This document shows positions 6,945 through 10,100 of a DNA stretch of 10,100 nt, piece by piece (position 1 is the stretch's first letter; each line of letters starts with the position of its first letter). The DNA is from Desulfobacterales bacterium. Its GTDB lineage: Bacteria; Desulfobacterota; Desulfobacteria; Desulfobacterales; JAUCGF01. The notes under the pieces are model-generated. The model made no database searches, was not told the DNA's origin, and saw only the letters and a list, made by a program, of their open reading frames with translations. A program made the translations under genes and the position numbers. Location of the stretch: positions 1-10,100 of the forward strand of contig JAOZRC010000141.1 in NCBI GenBank assembly GCA_029940345.1, written 5' to 3'.

Positions 6945-8063
6945 ATGCTTAAACGCATCTATATCGACAATTATAAAAGTTTAGTAAATTTTGAGGTTTC
7001 TCTCAATGAAATCAATCTGTTCCTCGGAGTGAACGGAAGTGGGAAATCGGCTGTTTTCGAGATATTGAAAAAAATCAAAAACTTTATAATACGGGAAAAA
7101 AAAATCTCCTCCTTGTTTTCCTTTGATGATCTCACCCGCTGGCAAAGCTCTTTTATTCAAACTTTTGAAATTGATATAGAAATTAAGGGCGAGACCTATC
7201 ATTATAAGTTACATGTCGAACATGATGAAAGGGGTGAAAAGGTTCTCATCCGGGATGAAAGCCTCTATCGGGATAACCAACTCCTTTTAGAATTTAATAA
7301 TGAAGACGCTGAACTGTTTCTGGACGATGATGCCGAAGGGCAGTTATATCCGTTGTCCTGGTCGCGCTCGGCACTTGCTTTTTTCCAGCCGGGCAAAGGC
7401 AATCAAAAATTTACGCGATTTAAAGAATGGTTTGAAAATCTAATGGTCATTCAGATTGTTCCGCCTTTGATGATTGAAGAAAGCCCCAAAGAAGAAACAC
7501 AGCCTTCATACCATTTTGAAAATTTCACTTCATGGTATCGCTATATTTCACAAGATCAAGGCTTGGCATTTCAAGTGATGACTGAACTAAAAGAAGTTTT
7601 GCCCGGATTCGAATACTTCAAATTTGAGGCGACTGGAAAAAATCACCGTTTGCTTAAAGCCTATTTTAATGTAGAGGGCGAAAATAGAACGATCGGGTAT
7701 AACTTTGGCGAATTGTCTGACGGTCAACGTATGCTAATAGCTCTTTACAGCCTGCTAAATTTCACATGCACCGCCACTGAGTTTCCGTACACTATTTGTT
7801 TGGATGAGCCTGAAAACTTTTTAGCGCTGCCCGAGATACAACCCTGGCTTGTATCCTTTTACGATCACTGTATGCAAGGAGATATACAGTCGCTGTTAAT
7901 ATCGCACCATCCGGAATTAATTAACTATCTCATGGCCTCACCAGTGGGATACTGGTTTGAACACCATAGCAACAGACCGACACGCGTTAAAAGTATTATG
8001 GAAGACGAAAAAGACGGACTTCCAATATCAGAACTGATTGCCAGGGGATGGTTAAATGTATAA
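6945..8063 (+). CDS. AAA family ATPase (OLD/ABC-like), probable defence component
   Basis: A 372-residue ATPase of the SMC/ABC-like AAA class (AAA_15/AAA_21 type). Visible motifs: an N-terminal 'KRIYIDNYKSLVNFEVSL' strand-helix typical of RecF/OLD ATPases, Walker A GVNGSGKS (28-35), an ABC-signature-like LSDGQR (257-262), Walker B TICLDEPE (283-290) with D287/E288, and an H-loop LLISHHPE (317-324). The middle (about 60-250) is a variable insert without a long coiled coil, so it is not a Rad50-like protein. No TOPRIM domain is fused, unlike full-length OLD; the TOPRIM-like part is encoded by the next gene. The ATG has AAGG 8 nt upstream. It overlaps the next gene by 8 bp, implying translational coupling and a protein complex. 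Sampled lines are AT-richer (about 35-40% GC) than the fumarase gene (over 50%), which suggests acquisition by transfer. The defence role is inference from architecture. Confidence 0.88.
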   Translation: MLKRIYIDNYKSLVNFEVSLNEINLFLGVNGSGKSAVFEILKKIKNFIIREKKISSLFSFDDLTRWQSSFIQTFEIDIEIKGETYHYKLHVEHDERGEKVLIRDESLYRDNQLLLEFNNEDAELFLDDDAEGQLYPLSWSRSALAFFQPGKGNQKFTRFKEWFENLMVIQIVPPLMIEESPKEETQPSYHFENFTSWYRYISQDQGLAFQVMTELKEVLPGFEYFKFEATGKNHRLLKAYFNVEGENRTIGYNFGELSDGQRMLIALYSLLNFTCTATEFPYTICLDEPENFLALPEIQPWLVSFYDHCMQGDIQSLLISHHPELINYLMASPVGYWFEHHSNRPTRVKSIMEDEKDGLPISELIARGWLNV

Positions 8064-8592
8064 TTATACTTGGATTATGCTTCTTTGTGAAGACCGTCAG
8101 CAGGAAGTGTTCATGCGAAATTTTCTGGTAGCTCGCGGTGTTCCCAAAAATCGCATACGGGCAAACCCCGCACCTAAAGGAATGGGTTCGGCAGAGCAGT
8201 TTGTCCGGAATAAATACCCCCAAGAAGTGAATACATATCGCAGCAAGTGTAATCACCTGAAGATTGCTTTGGCAGTGATGCTGGATGCCGATATAAAAAA
8301 GGTCGTTGACAGGTTGAATGAACTGGACGGTTCATTGGTTGCGGCTCTGATGGATAAAAGACGATCAAACGAAAGAATCGGTCTTTTTGTTCCCAAACGC
8401 AACATAGAAACTTGGATTCATTACCTTATGGGCGTCGAAGTAGATGAAGAGCGTGCTTATTCTAAACTGAAAAAGGAATCAGATTGTAAATCTTTGGTGA
8501 CCCAATTCGCGAAGGATTGCAGTCAGCCGTTTAAACAGGAAGCGCCTTCTTCGTTACAAACCGCTTGTACGGAATTACGGCGAATACTATAG
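8056..8592 (+). CDS. Small TOPRIM-like protein partnered with the AAA ATPase
   Basis: A 178-residue protein without an exact family name that I can give. Its layout fits TOPRIM-fold nuclease-like partners of AAA ATPases (RloB, DUF4276 and DUF4435 classes). It has an acidic residue after the first strand (MLLCEDRQQEVF, E12), a conserved-looking GMGSAEQFVRNKYP block (42-55), a DxD after a strand (VMLDAD, D77 and D79), and a late RNIETWI motif (E118) that matches the 'E-x-W' signature of these families. These are the expected metal-binding positions of TOPRIM. The ATG lies in ATGTATAA, overlapping the ATPase stop by 8 bp. An internal ATG (8077-8079) would remove only seven residues. No signal or membrane segment is seen. 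Probable role: the effector, a nuclease gated by the ATPase, in an antiphage or stress response. TOPRIM call moderate; defence role inferred. Confidence 0.7.
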   Translation: MYNYTWIMLLCEDRQQEVFMRNFLVARGVPKNRIRANPAPKGMGSAEQFVRNKYPQEVNTYRSKCNHLKIALAVMLDADIKKVVDRLNELDGSLVAALMDKRRSNERIGLFVPKRNIETWIHYLMGVEVDEERAYSKLKKESDCKSLVTQFAKDCSQPFKQEAPSSLQTACTELRRIL

Positions 8593-8623
8593 CGACAGGC
8601 AATACACATTCCAACATGAGTCT

Positions 8624-9964
8624 TCAGGCATCCTTATTCGGCTGTTTGATTTTGTACTTCCGCATTTTATAGCGTAATACCCGTTCACTGATTCCTAATG
8701 CTTTGGCGGCGTGGGTTTGCACCCATTGATGCGTCTCCAGGGATGACCAGAGCATTTCCCGTTCAACCGCTTCCAGGCGTTGCGCCAAGGTTCCCCGGGC
8801 CGTGACCTGGTGAAAGCGAATCTCTGCCGGCAGGTCCCGGTCTTGGACGGTGTTGCCTCGCGCCAGCGTAAAGGTGCGCTGGATAATATGTTCCAACTCC
8901 CTGATATTACCGGGAAAGGAATATTTCATCAGGGTGGCCGTAGCGTCGGCATCGAATTGCACTGGCCGTGGGCTGTAACGTTTGGCGAAAAAAGCAATCA
9001 AAGCAGGCAGGTCTTGCTTACGTTCACGCAAGGGCGGAATCTGAATGTCAAACACATTGATACGGTAATACAAGTCTTCGCGAAACATGCCTTGCGCCAC
9101 TGACTGTTTCAAATCACGGTTGGTGGCCGCCACCACTCTCACATCAATGTTAATTTCCGTTTCACCGCCAATGCGGGTAATTCGTTTTTCCTGAAGCGCA
9201 CGCAGCAATTTGGGCTGTAATGCCAGTGGCAGTTCCCCGATTTCATCTAAAAATAGCGTACCATCAGCCGCCAGTTCAAACCGTCCCCGCCGCCGGGCGG
9301 ATGCACCGGTGAAAGCGCCCTTTTCGTGTCCGAACAGCTCCGATTCAAACAAATTTTCAGGAATCGCGCCGCAATTGATTTCCACAAAAGGGCCGTCACT
9401 TACCGGACTGAGCAGATGGATCAGGCGCGCGACTAATTCCTTTCCCGTACCGGTTTCACCTTGTATCAAAACTGTCCAGGGCGTTGCGGCCACCCGGCCG
9501 GCGATAGACAAAACATCTTGCATGGCCGGACTGTCTCCGATAATTTTAATCGGAAGCTCACTTTGATCTAATGTTTCAGTAACGTTGGCGGCCTCTTCGG
9601 CAATGGTCAGACGTTCTCCAATCATCTGAATTTTAGCCAGCAGCAGTTTCAGATCCACCGGTTTTTCCAAAAAATCATCGGCACCCAGTTTCATCACATC
9701 AACAGCCGTATCCACACTGCCGTAAGCGGTGATCATGATCACCGCCGCCAGGGGATTGATTTTTTTGATATGACGTAAAACTTCATCACCATTCATGTCC
9801 GGCATACGATGGTCCAGCAAAACCAGTTGAATCGGCGTATTGGCAAAAATTTCCAGCGCTTCATCTCCATTCGCAGCCATAAAGGTGCGAAAGTCCTGTT
9901 TTTCCAGGAAACCTTGCAGCATTTCCCGCTGCATCGCGTCATCATCAACAATAAGGATATTCAT
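8624..9964 (-). CDS. Sigma-54-dependent response regulator, NtrC family
   Basis: A 446-residue transcription activator with three domains. The receiver domain (about 1-115) has acidic pocket D7/D8, phosphoacceptor D51 (LLDHRMPDMNG), T79 and K101. The AAA+ sigma-54 interaction domain (about 140-375) has Walker A GETGTGKE (169-176), the sigma-54-contacting GAFTGA loop (216-221), Walker B TLFLDEIG (236-243) and the RERKQDLP and FPGNIRELEHI blocks. The Fis-type helix-turn-helix (about 400-440, AAKALGISERVLRYKMRKY) binds enhancer DNA. On phosphorylation by a sensor kinase it would activate sigma-54 promoters. All key residues are intact. No kinase gene lies in the window; a partner could lie upstream, beyond the right edge. 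The ATG has no Shine-Dalgarno; an array of 7-bp repeats sits directly upstream. It converges on the ATPase pair with a 31-bp gap. The regulated genes cannot be deduced from this window. Confidence 0.96.
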   Translation of the reverse strand: MNILIVDDDAMQREMLQGFLEKQDFRTFMAANGDEALEIFANTPIQLVLLDHRMPDMNGDEVLRHIKKINPLAAVIMITAYGSVDTAVDVMKLGADDFLEKPVDLKLLLAKIQMIGERLTIAEEAANVTETLDQSELPIKIIGDSPAMQDVLSIAGRVAATPWTVLIQGETGTGKELVARLIHLLSPVSDGPFVEINCGAIPENLFESELFGHEKGAFTGASARRRGRFELAADGTLFLDEIGELPLALQPKLLRALQEKRITRIGGETEINIDVRVVAATNRDLKQSVAQGMFREDLYYRINVFDIQIPPLRERKQDLPALIAFFAKRYSPRPVQFDADATATLMKYSFPGNIRELEHIIQRTFTLARGNTVQDRDLPAEIRFHQVTARGTLAQRLEAVEREMLWSSLETHQWVQTHAAKALGISERVLRYKMRKYKIKQPNKDA

Positions 9965-9966
9965 TT

Positions 9967-10001
9967 TGTCAGTGTTCAGGTTTCAGGTTTCAGATTTCAG
10001 T
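9967..10001. repeat. 7-bp tandem repeat array upstream of the response regulator
   Basis: The plus strand shows GTTCAGG-TTTCAGG-TTTCAGA-TTTCAGT (9974-10001), four heptamers in tandem, with a fifth weaker unit toward the ATG (TGTCAGT, 9967-9973). On the minus strand the units read like ACTGAAA/CCTGAAA. The array ends three bases before the start codon and occupies the place where a ribosome binding site would be expected. It shares the 7-bp period, though not the sequence, of the array at 22-60. Confidence 0.75.
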
Positions 10002-10003
10002 AC

Positions 10004-10100
10004 TCATTGTATAGGAACCGATACCATGATTTTTGAATAGAATACTTTGGCATCCTTCATTTTCTGGTTAACAATTCGGAGGAGTGCTGAACCGAAGGTT
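10004..10100 (-). CDS. Possible C-terminal fragment of an upstream gene (partial)
   Basis: On the minus strand one frame is open from the window edge for 31 codons and ends in TGA at 10006-10004, 39 bp before the response regulator start. The translation ends ...DAKVFYSKIMVSVPIQ. The other two minus-strand frames are stopped early. Its position suits the last codons of a gene upstream in the same operon, perhaps a sensor kinase. However, the residues do not resemble a kinase C-terminus, and 31 open codons can occur by chance. Extent and identity are therefore uncertain. Confidence 0.3.
   Translation of the reverse strand, partial: TFGSALLRIVNQKMKDAKVFYSKIMVSVPIQ

Noticed and set aside
9210..9566. 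Plus-strand ORF of 118 codons opposite the sigma-54 regulator
   Set aside because: Antisense to the intact AAA+ domain, Ser/Pro-rich translation typical of a shadow frame, no recognisable domain.

Overview
The window looks like chromosome from a Gram-negative, probably anaerobic bacterium. My best guess is an uncultured Desulfobacterota (sulfate-reducer-like 'deltaproteobacterium'). The guess rests on an iron-sulfur class I fumarase, a FadD-type acyl-CoA ligase, an NtrC-type sigma-54 regulator, a DUF362 protein and short palindromic and 7-bp-period repeats in the gaps. No rRNA or marker gene is present, so this is inference.

Layout. Positions 2-2439 carry two minus-strand genes: a secreted-then-anchored membrane protein of unknown function (994-2439) and, 80 bp downstream of it, a DUF362 protein (2-913). 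Positions 2440-2972 are AT-rich and mostly non-coding. They hold one doubtful minus-strand small ORF (2522-2773) that may be frameshifted or decayed, and the upstream region of the next operon. Positions 2973-4931 are a plus-strand pair, a DUF4389 membrane protein and a FumA/FumB-type fumarate hydratase 27 bp apart. A REP-like palindromic element (5006-5081) precedes a GTG-started acyl-CoA ligase (5105-6802), and a second nested palindrome (6816-6877) follows it.

Positions 6945-8592 hold an AT-richer two-gene unit with an 8-bp overlap. It encodes an ABC/OLD-like AAA ATPase and a small protein with TOPRIM-like acidic motifs. This resembles the two-part ATPase plus TOPRIM nuclease layout of phage-defence systems (RloA/RloB, AbiL, PARIS, OLD/Gabija classes) and is the best candidate here for an undescribed system. 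A perfect 12-bp palindrome sits 32 bp before its first start codon. The convergent gene 8624-9964 (minus) is a REC-AAA+-Fis response regulator. Its start codon abuts an array of 7-bp repeats, and an open frame entering from the right edge (10004-10100, minus) may be the tail of an upstream gene.

Functionally the central genes fit housekeeping carbon metabolism: the TCA step fumarate/malate, and fatty-acid activation. The ATPase/TOPRIM-like pair looks like an accessory insertion between a repeat element and a regulator. No tRNA, rRNA, CRISPR array, insertion sequence or canonical T-tailed terminator was seen.
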